64,000 nt of DNA, from contig NZ_JAJEWL010000005.1 in the NCBI RefSeq assembly GCF_020687695.1, positions 186,001 through 250,000 of the forward strand. The letters are read 5' to 3'. This DNA comes from Pusillimonas sp. MFBS29. GTDB taxonomy: Bacteria > Pseudomonadota > Gammaproteobacteria > Burkholderiales > Burkholderiaceae_B. How positions within the stretch are numbered: the stretch's first letter is position 1; each line of letters opens with the position of its first letter. The position numbers were made by a program, and so were the translations under genes. Shown here one piece after another: positions 50,281 through 61,085 of the stretch. The notes under the pieces were generated by a model. The model searched no databases and was not told where the DNA came from. It was given only the letters and a program-made list of their open reading frames with translations.

Positions 50281-51585
50281 TCAAGCACCTGGCCGCCTGC
50301 CTGGTGCTTCAAGCGGTTGCGGTTCGGCCATAACAGCCTCTCCGATGGCGCGTGCGACGTTACCCAGTATTTTCCCTTCCTGTTCGATGCGCCGCTTGGC
50401 TGTTTGCCAGATACTGTCATTGATGGACTTCACACCCGGCTGCTCCAGCGCTTGCATACAATAAAGATCCAGCATGCTGGCTGTCGCACGCTCCCGGCTG
50501 AACAAGGCTGCAGTCCGACTGGCCGCCAGCTGCAAGCGCCGCCTCCGGGCATCGTCAAGATCGTGCACCCACTGCAATGCCTCGGCAAACCGACGAGGTG
50601 GCGCATCAGTATCCAGCAGCCAGCCATTAAAACCACTGCGCACCATTTCCCGCGTCCCGAAGGCATCCAGCGCGACGACCGGGACCCCGGCCGCCATAGC
50701 CTCTGCAAGTACCAGGCCCTGCGTTTCCGAATGAGAGGAAAATGCGAAAGCATCCATCGCCGCATACATACCTGCAAGACTATCGCCTTTGACGGCACCT
50801 GGCAGATGCACGCGATGGGCAAGACCGTGTGCGGCAAAGGCGCGAGCAATTGATTCCTTCATTGGTCCGTCTCCGGCGACCAGAAAGTGCGCCCGCTTCT
50901 CGGACTGCAGGAAATCGATGATGGCATCGGTCAGGTAGTCCAGATTCTTCTCTATCGCCAACCGGCCTACATGACCGACCACGAAAGCATCGGCGGGAAT
51001 ACCAAGACTCGAGCGAAGGCCATTGCCGTCCCCCCCAGAAAATGACCGGGGATCAATTCCGGTAGGTATTGTCTTTACCGGCGCTGTTACACCATGCTCA
51101 GTCAGAAAGTCGGCCATGCTCTGGCTTGGAGCAACCACCGCATCGCACAGATCGCAATAGCCAAGCGCCAGGCTCAGCACAAGACGCTGCAGCAACGGCG
51201 CATCCTGGGCAACATAATGACCATACAGTTCATAGCGTGTATGGCAGGTATATACAATGGGCAGATCAAACCTGGCCGATACCCGCAAAGCCGTATCACC
51301 CAACAGGAAGGGATGATGGGAGTGCACGAGATCCGGCGAGAAGTCATCCAGGGTTTCGCTGAGAGAAACGGTCAACGGTATCGGAACGGAAAAGTCACTG
51401 CCCCGGAAATTCTGAACAGCAGGAATACGCAGCACACCGTCGTCGGGCCTGCAACCGGGAAATTCCGGCGCCACCACCAGCACGCGGTGGCCCGCGCCGC
51501 GCAGACTGTCGGTAAGCCATGCAACGCTATTGGCAACCCCGCCCACATGCGGCCGGTACGTATTGGTAAACATCACGATATTCAT
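50281..51585 (-). CDS. Glycosyltransferase family 4 (GT-B)
   Basis: The 434-residue GT-B protein starts MNIVMFTNTYRPHVGGVANSV, with the donor-binding domain carrying GHVGRLAIEKNLDYL and the E-x7-E type ETQGLVLAEAMAAGVPVVA. It resembles glycolipid glucosyl/mannosyltransferases that act at the inner membrane; the substrate is not known. It is followed upstream by the hydrolase gene on the same strand. Confidence 0.92.
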   Translation of the reverse strand: MNIVMFTNTYRPHVGGVANSVAWLTDSLRGAGHRVLVVAPEFPGCRPDDGVLRIPAVQNFRGSDFSVPIPLTVSLSETLDDFSPDLVHSHHPFLLGDTALRVSARFDLPIVYTCHTRYELYGHYVAQDAPLLQRLVLSLALGYCDLCDAVVAPSQSMADFLTEHGVTAPVKTIPTGIDPRSFSGGDGNGLRSSLGIPADAFVVGHVGRLAIEKNLDYLTDAIIDFLQSEKRAHFLVAGDGPMKESIARAFAAHGLAHRVHLPGAVKGDSLAGMYAAMDAFAFSSHSETQGLVLAEAMAAGVPVVALDAFGTREMVRSGFNGWLLDTDAPPRRFAEALQWVHDLDDARRRRLQLAASRTAALFSRERATASMLDLYCMQALEQPGVKSINDSIWQTAKRRIEQEGKILGNVARAIGEAVMAEPQPLEAPGRRPGA

Positions 51586-51616
51586 GACCGGCCTTGTGCC
51601 CTTTTTGCTTCGGGAA

Positions 51617-52540
51617 TCAGTTGCTTAGAAAATGCTCCACGGCTTGTGCAAGAGCATCTGGCTGGTCAAGATGAACCATATGACCACAGCGATCAATCTT
51701 AAACCGCTTCAGGCACTTTAGCTTGCTCAGGCGGGCTTCCAGATCCTGCAGATCCCGGCCGTTCTTAGATAGATTTTGTGCCGCCTCATCACCCTCTATC
51801 AACAAGACCGGAGCCGCAATATTTTCCCAGGCAGCCTGAATCTCATCGCATCGGTACAGAACAGGGTTCACACGCTTGTGTGCGGCATCGGCAATAACAT
51901 GCCAGCGGCCATCATCCTTGCGTTCCGTCCACTGCTGCGCCAGCCAGAAAGCGAAACCTTCTTCCATATGCGAACTACGCCTGATCAGCTTTTCGACCAC
52001 CTCTTGCAGGCTTGCAAACGACCGCATTGACACCGGTTCCTTCAACTGCGCCAACCAGTGCGCCAGCCGGGCCGGTGCCTCGGACGGCTGCGTGCGTGCC
52101 AGCCCGAATCCTTCGACATTGATCAAACGACGTACGCGTTCCGGGCATGTGCCCGCATAAACCATCGCAATATTGCCGCCCATGCTGTGGCCTAGCAGGT
52201 CGATGGGAACATCGGGTGAAAGATAGTCGATCACGGCATCCAGATCGGCGTAATAGTCGTAAAACCAGTAACCATCGGTTTGATCCGCTGTGCTGCTTCT
52301 TCCGAAGCCCCGCCAATCCAGCGCGATGATATCCCGTTCCGCCGCCAGCCGATCGACGCAGCGCTGAAAAGACGCGCCCACGTCCATCCAGCCATGGAGG
52401 AGAAGGAGCGGCGGCGCACTGATGGCTGCGTGCTTTTGCGGACTCCAGCGCCGAAGGCTATACGACACGTTTCCCCTTATTTTTATTTGCTGTGTGGTGC
52501 TTGTTCTGTGGGGGGAATAGGAAGGGGTGTGGTTGGTCAT
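51617..52540 (-). CDS. Alpha/beta hydrolase
   Basis: The 307-residue protein has the HGWMDVGASF oxyanion region, the nucleophile elbow LLGHSMGGNIAMVYAG, and the late acid and His (LIEGDE, DRCGHMVHLDQP). It may be an esterase or C-C hydrolase; no pathway neighbours help. It lies 31 bp upstream of the glycosyltransferase gene. Confidence 0.93.
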   Translation of the reverse strand: MTNHTPSYSPHRTSTTQQIKIRGNVSYSLRRWSPQKHAAISAPPLLLLHGWMDVGASFQRCVDRLAAERDIIALDWRGFGRSSTADQTDGYWFYDYYADLDAVIDYLSPDVPIDLLGHSMGGNIAMVYAGTCPERVRRLINVEGFGLARTQPSEAPARLAHWLAQLKEPVSMRSFASLQEVVEKLIRRSSHMEEGFAFWLAQQWTERKDDGRWHVIADAAHKRVNPVLYRCDEIQAAWENIAAPVLLIEGDEAAQNLSKNGRDLQDLEARLSKLKCLKRFKIDRCGHMVHLDQPDALAQAVEHFLSN

Positions 52541-52775
52541 GATGGCGTAAAAACCTATTCTTCAGGCTGGGGATGGGGTTAGCATACCAACAGAACGGAG
52601 GATCCAATGTATTAACTCACTAAAAGTTAAACAAAACGTTCAGGCAAATGCCAACACGAGGCCAAAGACGCAATAAGAATGTGCACGATCTGGCACAAGA
52701 GCAAGGAGAAGAATTTTCTCCCCCTTGAGCACGCCAGACCAAGACCCGAGGGACGACCGCCCGCGTGCATGCGAT

Positions 52776-52803
52776 GGTTCATCCCCGCTAGCGCGGGGAA
52801 CAC
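52776..52803. CRISPR. Single orphan type I-E CRISPR repeat
   Basis: The 28-bp unit begins GGTTCATCCCCGC and ends GCGGGGAACAC with a TAGC loop in the middle. It matches the canonical E. coli type I-E repeat at 25 of 28 positions, including the stem CCCCGC/GCGGGG. No second copy occurs at the expected 60-61-bp spacing on either side and there are no cas genes in the window, so it is a relic, not an array. Confidence 0.75.
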
Positions 52804-52838
52804 GTGGTCTGCCGAGAAATCAGCACACCATCAGTAGA

Positions 52839-52967
52839 GTCGGCTATGCCATTTTCAGCGTAAGCGGCAATAAGTACCGTATCATTGCCGATGTAGTCTT
52901 TCGATCACAAACAGCTTTTATCAAGAATGTTTTCACTCATAAGGAGTACGGCTCATGGAAGCCGTAA
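52839..52967 (+). pseudogene. HigB-like toxin remnant, 5' end deleted
   Basis: The frame ends in GYAIFSVSGNKYRIIADVVF and FIKNVFTHKEYGSW, the C-terminal part of HigB/RelE-type mRNA interferases (typical GNKYRL...FIKF..TH.EYD). Only about 42 of roughly 95 residues remain and no start fits. It overlaps the antitoxin-like start at 52955. Confidence 0.7.
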
Positions 52968-53237
52968 TCCCTGACCTCGACGAAGTGGCCCGCAGCCGTG
53001 CACGAGTACGAGGCCAACCACCATGCAGTCCCGGCGTCATCTCCGCGAGATGTGCTGCGGTTTCTGATGGACCAGCACGCACTGACGCAATCCGATTTAC
53101 CTGAAGTGGGTGGTCAAAGCGTGGTTTCTGGAATCCTGGCCGGACATAGAGCGTTAAATATCCGCCAGATTGCTGCCTTGGTCGAACGCTTCCACGTCAG
53201 TGCCGATGCTTTTATAGCGCATCGAAACACAAAATAG
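52955..53237 (+). pseudogene. HigA-like antitoxin remnant with internal deletion and frameshift
   Basis: A MEAVIPDLDEVARSRA start at 52955 is followed in another frame by HEYEANHHAVPASSPRDVL, then a helix-turn-helix (HALTQSDLPEVGGQSVVSGILAGHRALNIRQIAAL) and FHVSADAFIAH. Family antitoxins have about 45 more residues between these parts. The C-terminal HTH could still be made from an internal start, but the pair is not functional as a toxin-antitoxin. Confidence 0.65.
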
Positions 53238-53346
53238 TCGATACTGCGACGCTAGTTCCCGCCCGGTACAATGAGTCAATGCCGCTGCGCGAAAGCGGCA
53301 GCCCTCGCACAACTACACTCATCGTAATTACGCCGCTCTATCCTTG

Positions 53347-55968
53347 ATGACGCAAGCCGATCTCTCCAAACACACCCCCATGATGCAACAATACCTGCGC
53401 CTTAAGGCCGAGGCCGGGTCGCATCTGTTGTTCTACCGCATGGGTGACTTCTATGAAATGTTCTACGAAGATGCCGTGCGCGGCGCGCGTCTGCTGAACC
53501 TCACACTGGCCAAACGGGGCACGTCCAACGGGGCGCCCATCCCCATGGCCGGCGTGCCGTTTCACGCCATGGAAGGCTATCTGGCCCGTCTGGTTGCCTT
53601 GGGCGAGTCCATTGCGATTTGCGAACAGGTGGGTGATCCGGCCACAAGCAAGGGGCCGGTGGAACGCAAGATCGTGCGCATCGTCACGCCTGGCACCCTG
53701 ACTGACGAAGCCCTGCTGCCGGCCAAGGCCGATCGCATGATTGCGGCGGTGTACACGGCACGCGCCAATCGCTCGGAACGCAGCGGCTTGGCCTGGATGA
53801 ATCTGGCCAGCGGCGAGTTTTGGGTGACCGAATGCACCCCTGATATGCTGGAAACCGAGCTGCATCGTATCGAGCCGGCAGAGCTGCTTTGCGCGGAGAA
53901 CCTGCACCGTAATCCCGACAGTGGCATGGCACTGACTGCGCTGCCCGACTGGCACTTTGAAACGGATGGCGCGCGCGATGTGTTGCTGCGGCATTTTGCC
54001 GTGGATACGCTGGCCGGTTTCGGGCTGGCCGAGCTGCCGGTGGCCACTTGTGCGGCGGGCGCCTTGCTGCGCTATGTAAGTCGTACGCAGACGCAATCGC
54101 TGTCGCATATTCAGACCATACGTGCGGATCAGGCGGGCCAGTATGTTGTGCTGGATCCGGTCACACGCAAGAATCTGGAGCTGACGGAAACCATCAGCGG
54201 TGAAGCAAGCCCTACGCTGTTCTCGACCCTGGATCATTGCCAGACCCCCATGGGCAGCCGCTTGTTACGCCGCTGGTTGCACCATCCCTTGCGCGATAAT
54301 GCACCGGTGCTGGCACGTCAGCAGGTGATCGCTGCCTTTCTGTCTGCGCCGACCGAGGGCGATACACTGGATACGCAAACGCCACTGGATACTTTGCGCC
54401 AGATGCTGGACCGCTATCCGGATCTGGAACGCATTGCCACGCGCATTGCCTTGCGTTCTGTACGCCCCCGCGAGCTGGCCAGCCTGCGTGAAGCGTTGGG
54501 CTTGCTGCCCGACATTGCCCGGCATCTGCAGCAGGCGTTTGCCCGGCAGCCTACGCTGGATGCCTATATTCATAACCTGAGTCTGGATCCTGGCATCAGC
54601 CAGTTGCTGCAGCAATCCATTGATCCGGAACCTGCTTTATTGATACGCGAAGGCGGTGTGATTGCCGCCGGCTACGACAGTGAGCTCGACGAGTTGCGTC
54701 GTCTGGCGAGCGACAGCGGCGAGTTCCTGGTTGAACTGGAAGCACGCGAACGCGAGCGCACCGGTATTCCTACCCTGCGGGTAGAGTTCAACCGGGTTCA
54801 CGGCTTTTATATCGAGGTATCGCGCGGCCAGGTCGATAAGGTTCCGGCCGAGTATCGGCGCCGGCAAACGCTGAAGAATGCGGAGCGCTATATCACGCCT
54901 GAGCTGAAGACCTGGGAAGACAAGGTGTTGTCGGCCAAGGATCGCAGCCTTAGTCGCGAGAAGTGGCTGTTTGAAAACCTGCTGGAACAGCTGGCAGACT
55001 GTGCCGGCGCGCTGTCGCAGTGCGCGACTGCCCTGGCGGAAATCGATGCGCTGGCAGCCCTGGCCGAACATGCCCTGGCCAATGACTGGACGGCGCCGGA
55101 ATTGGCTGAAGGCACCGAAATCACGATCGAAGCCGGGCGCCATCCCGTGGTTGAACATAGCATAGAGCGCTTCACCCCCAATGACTGCGAACTGGGCCCG
55201 CAGCGGCGCATGCTGCTTATCACCGGCCCCAATATGGGTGGTAAATCAACCTATATGCGGCAGATCGCACTGATTGCGCTGCTGGCCCGCGTCGGCAGTT
55301 TCGTGCCGGCACGCTCGGCGCGCATAGGGCTGATTGATCGCATATTCACTCGCATCGGTGCAGCCGATGACCTGGCTGGCGGGCGTTCGACCTTCATGAT
55401 GGAAATGACCGAGGCCGCCTCGATCTTGTCGGCCAGCACACCGCAAAGCCTGGTTCTGATGGATGAAATAGGCCGCGGCACGTCTACTTATGATGGCCTG
55501 GCCCTTGCCTGGTCTATCGCCCATCGCTTGCTGACACATAATCAGGCGCTGACTTTATTTGCCACGCATTATTTCGAAATAACGCGTTTGCCGGCCGAAG
55601 TAGTGGGTGCCGCCAACGTGCACCTGGCAGCGGCCGAATCCTCGTCAGGCATTGTGTTCCTGCACGAGGTGCAGGCCGGTCCGGCCAGTCGCAGCTACGG
55701 TATTCAGGTGGCGCAGCGGGCAGGTATTCCTGCCGCGGTTATCCGGCACGCCAGTCGGGAACTGTCCCGTCTGGAGGCGCAAGGCAACCCCACACCGCAG
55801 CTGGATCTTTTCTCGGCAGCAGTCGATGCTGAAGCGCAATCATCTGCAACGGATAGCGACGAAGCCGCAAGTGCGCTGTATGCCGCACTGGAGCAGATAG
55901 ATCCCGACCAGCTCACGCCGCGCGAAGCACTGGACCTGATATATCGCCTGCGTAATGAGCATCTTTAG
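53347..55968 (+). CDS. mutS: DNA mismatch repair protein MutS
   Basis: MutS recognises mismatches and starts repair with MutL. From the ATG at 53347 (a TTG one codon earlier is also possible) it has 873 residues. The mismatch-binding domain carries the Phe-x-Glu of [11 protein letters not shown] (about 35), followed by the connector, lever and clamp regions, and the ATPase with [44 protein letters not shown] and a complete C-terminal dimerisation region. It appears intact. Confidence 0.98.
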   Translation: MTQADLSKHTPMMQQYLRLKAEAGSHLLFYRMGDFYEMFYEDAVRGARLLNLTLAKRGTSNGAPIPMAGVPFHAMEGYLARLVALGESIAICEQVGDPATSKGPVERKIVRIVTPGTLTDEALLPAKADRMIAAVYTARANRSERSGLAWMNLASGEFWVTECTPDMLETELHRIEPAELLCAENLHRNPDSGMALTALPDWHFETDGARDVLLRHFAVDTLAGFGLAELPVATCAAGALLRYVSRTQTQSLSHIQTIRADQAGQYVVLDPVTRKNLELTETISGEASPTLFSTLDHCQTPMGSRLLRRWLHHPLRDNAPVLARQQVIAAFLSAPTEGDTLDTQTPLDTLRQMLDRYPDLERIATRIALRSVRPRELASLREALGLLPDIARHLQQAFARQPTLDAYIHNLSLDPGISQLLQQSIDPEPALLIREGGVIAAGYDSELDELRRLASDSGEFLVELEARERERTGIPTLRVEFNRVHGFYIEVSRGQVDKVPAEYRRRQTLKNAERYITPELKTWEDKVLSAKDRSLSREKWLFENLLEQLADCAGALSQCATALAEIDALAALAEHALANDWTAPELAEGTEITIEAGRHPVVEHSIERFTPNDCELGPQRRMLLITGPNMGGKSTYMRQIALIALLARVGSFVPARSARIGLIDRIFTRIGAADDLAGGRSTFMMEMTEAASILSASTPQSLVLMDEIGRGTSTYDGLALAWSIAHRLLTHNQALTLFATHYFEITRLPAEVVGAANVHLAAAESSSGIVFLHEVQAGPASRSYGIQVAQRAGIPAAVIRHASRELSRLEAQGNPTPQLDLFSAAVDAEAQSSATDSDEAASALYAALEQIDPDQLTPREALDLIYRLRNEHL

Positions 55969-56094
55969 CAATGGCAGCGTTATATATGCGCAGCGATATA
56001 AGTACATAAGCGATATAGAAATAATAATCTAGTCGTTCGTGCGGGTGCTCAAGCTACATAGAATGGTCATAAGTTTATTGATCAAGAGCACACT

Positions 56095-57894
56095 ATGCTG
56101 GCACCTTCTTATCTGCCTGAGTCCAAACAACTGCTGGCCACCGAGCTGGTTGACGGGCTGGAATCCAATGCCTTGAGTTGGCTGTCGGGCTATTTTGCGG
56201 GCGTGGCCCAAGGCCGCCAATTGAGTGCACGGCCTGCTGTTGACAGCCCGCCCGCCCTCACCGCAGTTGCAGCCACCACGCAACAACTCACCATACTGTA
56301 TGGCAGCCAGACCGGCAATGCCAAGCGTGTGGCAGAGTCGCTGGCTGAGCAGGCCCAAGGCCAGGGGCTGGCTGTGCGCCTGGTCCGGGCCGACCGCTAC
56401 ACCACACGCGAACTCAAGGATGAGCGTCTGCTGTATGTAGTGATCAGCACCCAGGGCGATGGCGACCCGCCTGACGATTCCCTGTCATTTGTGGAATTCC
56501 TGAAGGGGCGGCGTGCGCCCAAGCTGCCCGAATTGAAATATGCGGTGCTGGGGCTGGGTGACTCCAGCTATCCCATGTTCTGCGGAATAGCCCAGCGTAT
56601 TGACGCTCGCCTGCAGGAACTGGGTGCAACGCGTGTACACGAAACCGGCATGGCTGACCTGGATATTGAAACCATTGCCCTACCCTGGCAGGAAGCGGCC
56701 GTACTCGAGGCCCGCAAGGCGCTCAAGCAAGCCGACACAGCCATTGCCAGCGTCACCACGCTGCATCCGAAAACCGCCATCGCCACGCGCGATAAGCCGG
56801 TGCTGGCAGAGCTGCTGCTGAATCAGCCGATCACCGGTCGTGGCAGTGATAAGGATATTCGCCATCTGGAGATTTCCCTGGAAGGCAGCGGGCTGAGCTA
56901 TCAACCTGGTGACGCGCTTGGCGTATGGCCTGTCCAGTCGCCGGCGCTGGTCAATCAGGTACTGGACATCCTGAACCTGTCTCCGGACGAAACACTGACC
57001 ATCGGCAGCGCCACACACAGCGTCCAGGAATGGCTGGGCCGCCATCGCGAGCTGACGCAGCTGACCAAACCATTCCTGGTTGCACATGCGGCACTGGCCA
57101 GGAATGACGAGCTGAACGCCTTGCTCGAGCCTGCCGCAGTGAACGAGCTTCGCACGTTAATGGACACACGGCAACTGGTCGACATTCTGAAAGCCTACCC
57201 CGCCAGCTGGACGGCGCAGGGCCTGATCGAAGCCTTGCGTCCGCTTACACCGCGCATGTATTCCATTGCCTCCAGCCAGGCTGTGGTGGAAGAGGAAGTT
57301 CATTTGACGCTGGCCAACGTGGCTTACGAATATGAAGGCGAAGCGCGCTGGGGAGTCGCCTCGCATTTCCTGGCATCGCTGACAGAAGGCGAACAGCTGC
57401 CGGTTTTCATTGAAGAGAATCAGCGCTTTCGCCTGCCTGCCGATGAGTCGCTCGATGTAATCATGATCGGACCAGGCACCGGTGTCGCCCCCTTCCGCGC
57501 CTTTGTGCAGGAACGTAGCACCCAGAATGCCGCCGGACGCAACTGGCTGTTCTTTGGCAATCCCCGTTTCTCGTCGGATTTCCTGTACCAGACAGAGTGG
57601 CAGCAAGCCCTTGCCGACGGCGACCTGCATCGTCTGGACCTGGCCTTCTCACGCGATCAGGAACACAAGATTTATGTACAGGACAGGTTGCGTGAACGGG
57701 CCGCTGATCTGTTCAAGTGGATTCAGGGTGGTGCCCACATCTATGTCTGCGGCGATGCCACGCGCATGGCCAAAGACGTACATCAGGCCTTGCTGGATAT
57801 CGCACAGCAGGAAGGCGGTCTGGACGCTGCCCAAGCCAAGGAATGGCTGGACGAACTGTCTGCCCAGGGGCGCTACGCCCGCGACGTTTATTGA
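56095..57894 (+). CDS. cysJ: Assimilatory sulfite reductase flavoprotein (alpha subunit)
   Basis: CysJ passes electrons from NADPH through FAD and FMN to CysI. The 599-residue product has an FMN flavodoxin domain (about 62-200; ILYGSQTGNAKRVAESL, STQGDGDPPDDSLSF, LGLGDSSYPMFCG), an FAD connector domain (RMYSIASSQ) and an NADPH domain (IGPGTGVAPFRAFVQER, IYVCGDATRMAKDV), ending in GRYARDVY as in typical CysJ. cysI follows 12 bp later. Confidence 0.97.
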   Translation: MLAPSYLPESKQLLATELVDGLESNALSWLSGYFAGVAQGRQLSARPAVDSPPALTAVAATTQQLTILYGSQTGNAKRVAESLAEQAQGQGLAVRLVRADRYTTRELKDERLLYVVISTQGDGDPPDDSLSFVEFLKGRRAPKLPELKYAVLGLGDSSYPMFCGIAQRIDARLQELGATRVHETGMADLDIETIALPWQEAAVLEARKALKQADTAIASVTTLHPKTAIATRDKPVLAELLLNQPITGRGSDKDIRHLEISLEGSGLSYQPGDALGVWPVQSPALVNQVLDILNLSPDETLTIGSATHSVQEWLGRHRELTQLTKPFLVAHAALARNDELNALLEPAAVNELRTLMDTRQLVDILKAYPASWTAQGLIEALRPLTPRMYSIASSQAVVEEEVHLTLANVAYEYEGEARWGVASHFLASLTEGEQLPVFIEENQRFRLPADESLDVIMIGPGTGVAPFRAFVQERSTQNAAGRNWLFFGNPRFSSDFLYQTEWQQALADGDLHRLDLAFSRDQEHKIYVQDRLRERAADLFKWIQGGAHIYVCGDATRMAKDVHQALLDIAQQEGGLDAAQAKEWLDELSAQGRYARDVY

Positions 57895-57905
57895 TCAGGA
57901 TAGTC

Positions 57906-59606
57906 ATGAGCAACACCCTTTCACACCTTGAACAAATCAAAGCAGACAGCCGGCACTTGCGCGGCACCATAGAAGAAGGACTGAACGATCCGATTACCGG
58001 CGCCATCAGCGACGACGACAACAAGTTGCTGAAATTTCATGGCAGCTATCAGCAGGATGACCGCGACATTCGCGATGAGCGTCGCAAGCAAAAGCTTGAG
58101 CCCGCTTACTCCTTCATGATACGGGCACGCCTGCCCGGCGGCGTGGTAACGCCTGCCCAATGGCTGATATTTGACGACATTGCCAGCACGTATGCCGGGC
58201 GCGGCCTGCGTATCACCACAAGACAAACCTTCCAGTGGCACGGCGTGATCAAGCACGACCTGAAGCCCACGATGCAGGCCATCCACAACGCGATGGCGAC
58301 CACCATTGCCGCCTGTGGCGACATCAACCGCCAGGTCGTCAGTTCGGTCAATCCGCAACTGTCGAGCCAGCATCAGCTGGTTCAAGAGTGGACACAAAAG
58401 CTGTCCGATCATTTCATTCCCCGCACCCGCGCCTATCATGAGATCTGGCTCGATGGCGAAAAGCTCACCGACGAGCCCGAGGTCGAGCCCATCTACGGCG
58501 ACACCTATCTGCCGCGCAAGTTCAAGATCGGCATCGCCATTCCGCCCACCAACGACGTTGACGTATTCGCGCAAGACCTGGGGCTGATCGCCATTATTGA
58601 AAACGGCGAACTGCAGGGCTTCAACGTAGCCATAGGCGGTGGCATGGGCGCCACGCACGGTGATGACACCACCTACCCAAGACTGGGCAGCCTGATAGGC
58701 TTCGTAAAGCCCGAGCAGCTGATTGCCGTTGCTGAAGGCGTGGTGACCTTGCAGCGCGACCACGGCAATCGCAAGGAGCGTCAGCATGCACGCCTGAAGT
58801 ACACCCTCGATCACCTTGGCCTGGAGTGGTTCAGGGAACAGCTCGAAGCCCGTTCGGGCGTCACCTTGCAGCCTGTGCGCAGCTATCATTTTGACCAGAA
58901 TGGCGACCGCTACGGCTGGGAAGAAGGCGAAGACGGCCAGTGGCATCTGGGCCTGTATATTGAATCAGGGCGGCTGTGGGACGAGAATGGTCTGCAGCTG
59001 CAGACCGGGGTGCGCGAGATTGCCAAAATTCACAAAGGCGAGTTCCGCATGACCTGCAATCAGAACCTGGTGATTTCCAATGTGGATGCTGCAGACCGCG
59101 GCAAGATAAACGAGCTGGTCGCCCAATATGGGCTGGATGGTTATAAGAATCAAAGCGGGATACGCCGCCACAGCATCGCCTGTGTGGCCCTGCCCACTTG
59201 TGGCCTGGCCATGGCAGAAAGCGAACGCTATTTACCCGAACTGTTGCCCAAGCTGGAAACCTTGCTGGACCGGCACGGCCTGCTCAATGAACCCATACTG
59301 CTGCGACTTTCAGGTTGCCCGAATGGCTGTTCACGCCCGTACCTTGGCGAGATCGCGCTGGTGGGTCGTGCACCGGGCCGTTACGATCTGCGCCTGGGCG
59401 CCAACTACACCGGAGAAAGACTGAACGTCAGCTATCGCCAGAACGTCGACGAGGCAGAAATACTTGGTACGCTGGGTACGCTGTTCGCCGCCTATGCTCG
59501 CGGGCGTCAGCACGACGAAAAGTTTGGTGACTTCCTGGTGCGCAGCGAAGCGATTCCGGCGCCCTCACAAAAACTGATACCTATTGTGCTGGCAGCAGTG
59601 GTATAA
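57906..59606 (+). CDS. cysI: Assimilatory sulfite reductase hemoprotein (beta subunit)
   Basis: CysI reduces sulfite to sulfide with siroheme and a 4Fe-4S cluster. From the ATG at 57906 (AGGAT upstream; an open frame reaching back to 57717 overlaps cysJ and is not used) it has 566 residues, close to E. coli CysI. The siroheme/Fe-S ligands are visible as [13 protein letters not shown] and [10 protein letters not shown]. The substrate-binding Arg and Lys region lies in [12 protein letters not shown]. Confidence 0.98.
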   Translation: MSNTLSHLEQIKADSRHLRGTIEEGLNDPITGAISDDDNKLLKFHGSYQQDDRDIRDERRKQKLEPAYSFMIRARLPGGVVTPAQWLIFDDIASTYAGRGLRITTRQTFQWHGVIKHDLKPTMQAIHNAMATTIAACGDINRQVVSSVNPQLSSQHQLVQEWTQKLSDHFIPRTRAYHEIWLDGEKLTDEPEVEPIYGDTYLPRKFKIGIAIPPTNDVDVFAQDLGLIAIIENGELQGFNVAIGGGMGATHGDDTTYPRLGSLIGFVKPEQLIAVAEGVVTLQRDHGNRKERQHARLKYTLDHLGLEWFREQLEARSGVTLQPVRSYHFDQNGDRYGWEEGEDGQWHLGLYIESGRLWDENGLQLQTGVREIAKIHKGEFRMTCNQNLVISNVDAADRGKINELVAQYGLDGYKNQSGIRRHSIACVALPTCGLAMAESERYLPELLPKLETLLDRHGLLNEPILLRLSGCPNGCSRPYLGEIALVGRAPGRYDLRLGANYTGERLNVSYRQNVDEAEILGTLGTLFAAYARGRQHDEKFGDFLVRSEAIPAPSQKLIPIVLAAVV

Positions 59607-59611
59607 CTTTC

Positions 59612-59638
59612 CCCCGGCCGGCATTTTTCCGGCCGGGG
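59612..59638 (+). terminator. Hairpin between cysI and cysG
   Basis: CCCCGGCCGG and CCGGCCGGGG (59612-59621, 59629-59638) form a perfect 10-bp stem with a T-rich loop and lie 5 bp after the cysI stop. There is no terminal T-run, so cysG may be transcribed by read-through at a reduced level. Confidence 0.7.
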
Positions 59639-59680
59639 CGCCTTCGATGGCAAATCAGGCACAAACATCCCTCGACCCCT

Positions 59681-61078
59681 ATGAGATTATTTCCCCTTTT
59701 TGCCGACCTGCGTGGCCGGCGCGTTCTGGTTGTAGGCGGTGGCGCAGTCGCCGAGCGCAAAATAAAAAGCCTGCTGGCCTCGGGCGCCCTGGTCACGGTC
59801 GGCACGCCGGAAGTTACCGCCACACTGGAACAATTGCAGGCCCAGAACCGTATCCAGAGACTGAACGGACACTTCCATCCCGACTGGCTGGCCGATATCT
59901 GGCTGGTTGTTGCCGCTACCGACGACAGGGAGCTGAATCGACGCATTGCGGAACTGGCCGACACACAACGGCTCTTCATCAATGTGGTTGACGACCCTGA
60001 ACTGTCTTCATTCCAGGTTCCGTCCATCGTCGACCGCTCGCCGCTGACCATAGCCATATCGTCGGCCGGCAGCGCACCGGTCCTGGCCCGCCGGGTTCGC
60101 GAGCGCATAGAAACCCTGTTCGACCACACGCTGGGATCTCTGGCGACATTGGCCGCCCGATACCGCCCCGCGATACGGCAGGCCCGCCCCGAGCTACGCC
60201 CGCGCCGTGAGTTTTACGACTGGCTGCTGGATGGCCCGGTAGCGGCTGCTTTACGCAGCCAGCAACCGGAACAGGCCGCACGGTTGCTGGAGCAAGCACT
60301 GGACCAACCACAAGCCGCCGTCAGCGGTAAAGTGCTGCTGGTCGGTGCGGGCCCTGGAGACCCTGGCCTGCTTGCATTGAAGGCACTGCGCGCCCTGAAT
60401 GAAGCTGACGTCATTTTGCACGACCGCCTGGTCGACACCGCCATACTGGAACTGGCGCGCCGCGACGCCGAGCAGATTCCGGTGGGGAAAATTCCTGGCG
60501 AAGATCACAATGCCACACAAGCCAGAATACACGCGTTGATGCTGGAGCATGCACAACAGGGCCAACTGGTAGTGCGCCTGAAAGGCGGTGACGCATTTGT
60601 GTTTGGACGCGGTGGCGAAGAACTTGAATTCCTGCGCGCGCACCAGATACCTTACGAGGTAGTACCAGGCATTACCGCCGCACTGGCCTGCGCAGCTTAT
60701 GCAGGCATTCCCCTGACCCACCGCGATCACGCTCAATCGGTTCGACTGATCACCGCGCATTGCCGTGAAGACACCATGATCGAAGACTGGCCTGCCCTGG
60801 CACAGCCGCACCAGACATTGGCTTTTTACATGGGGGTCAGTCAGCTTGATCGGGTGGCCGCACAGCTGATGGACCACGGCCGGTCAGGCGATACGCCCTT
60901 TGCCATTATCGAGAATGGCACACGGCCATCGCAGCGCGTGCTGCATGGCGTGTTGAAGGATATGGGTCAACTGGCCCGCGAGCACCAGATCAAGGCGCCG
61001 GCGTTACTGCTGATAGGTGAAGTGACGGCGCTGGGGCCGACACTGGAATGGTTTGGCGCGGGCATTCCTGCCCGCTGA
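59681..61078 (+). CDS. cysG: Siroheme synthase (trifunctional CysG)
   Basis: CysG makes the siroheme needed by CysI: methylation, dehydrogenation and iron insertion. The 465-residue protein has an N-terminal dehydrogenase/ferrochelatase ([19 protein letters not shown], about 1-150) and a C-terminal uroporphyrinogen-III methyltransferase ([54 protein letters not shown]). Its place directly after cysJI is functionally logical. Confidence 0.97.
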   Translation: MRLFPLFADLRGRRVLVVGGGAVAERKIKSLLASGALVTVGTPEVTATLEQLQAQNRIQRLNGHFHPDWLADIWLVVAATDDRELNRRIAELADTQRLFINVVDDPELSSFQVPSIVDRSPLTIAISSAGSAPVLARRVRERIETLFDHTLGSLATLAARYRPAIRQARPELRPRREFYDWLLDGPVAAALRSQQPEQAARLLEQALDQPQAAVSGKVLLVGAGPGDPGLLALKALRALNEADVILHDRLVDTAILELARRDAEQIPVGKIPGEDHNATQARIHALMLEHAQQGQLVVRLKGGDAFVFGRGGEELEFLRAHQIPYEVVPGITAALACAAYAGIPLTHRDHAQSVRLITAHCREDTMIEDWPALAQPHQTLAFYMGVSQLDRVAAQLMDHGRSGDTPFAIIENGTRPSQRVLHGVLKDMGQLAREHQIKAPALLLIGEVTALGPTLEWFGAGIPAR

Positions 61079-61085
61079 AACCAGC

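Larger units (their letters stand above)
52541..53346. other. 800-bp intergenic region with decayed elements
   Basis: No intact gene is present. It has an AT-rich start, a solitary CRISPR repeat (52776-52803), higB/higA-like remnants (52839-53237) and a small hairpin GCCGCT...AGCGGC (53281-53299) just before mutS. The layout suggests repeated deletion. Confidence 0.7.

Noticed and set aside
52716-52864. A CRISPR array around the orphan repeat
   Set aside because: No second repeat was found at the spacing expected for 32-33-bp spacers on either side.
52998-53237. A complete antitoxin gene
   Set aside because: The frame lacks the usual N-terminal half, which is found in another frame at 52955 with a deletion between; it is better described as a remnant.
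57921-58946. A 341-codon minus-strand frame
   Set aside because: It lies entirely opposite cysI, whose motifs are clear.
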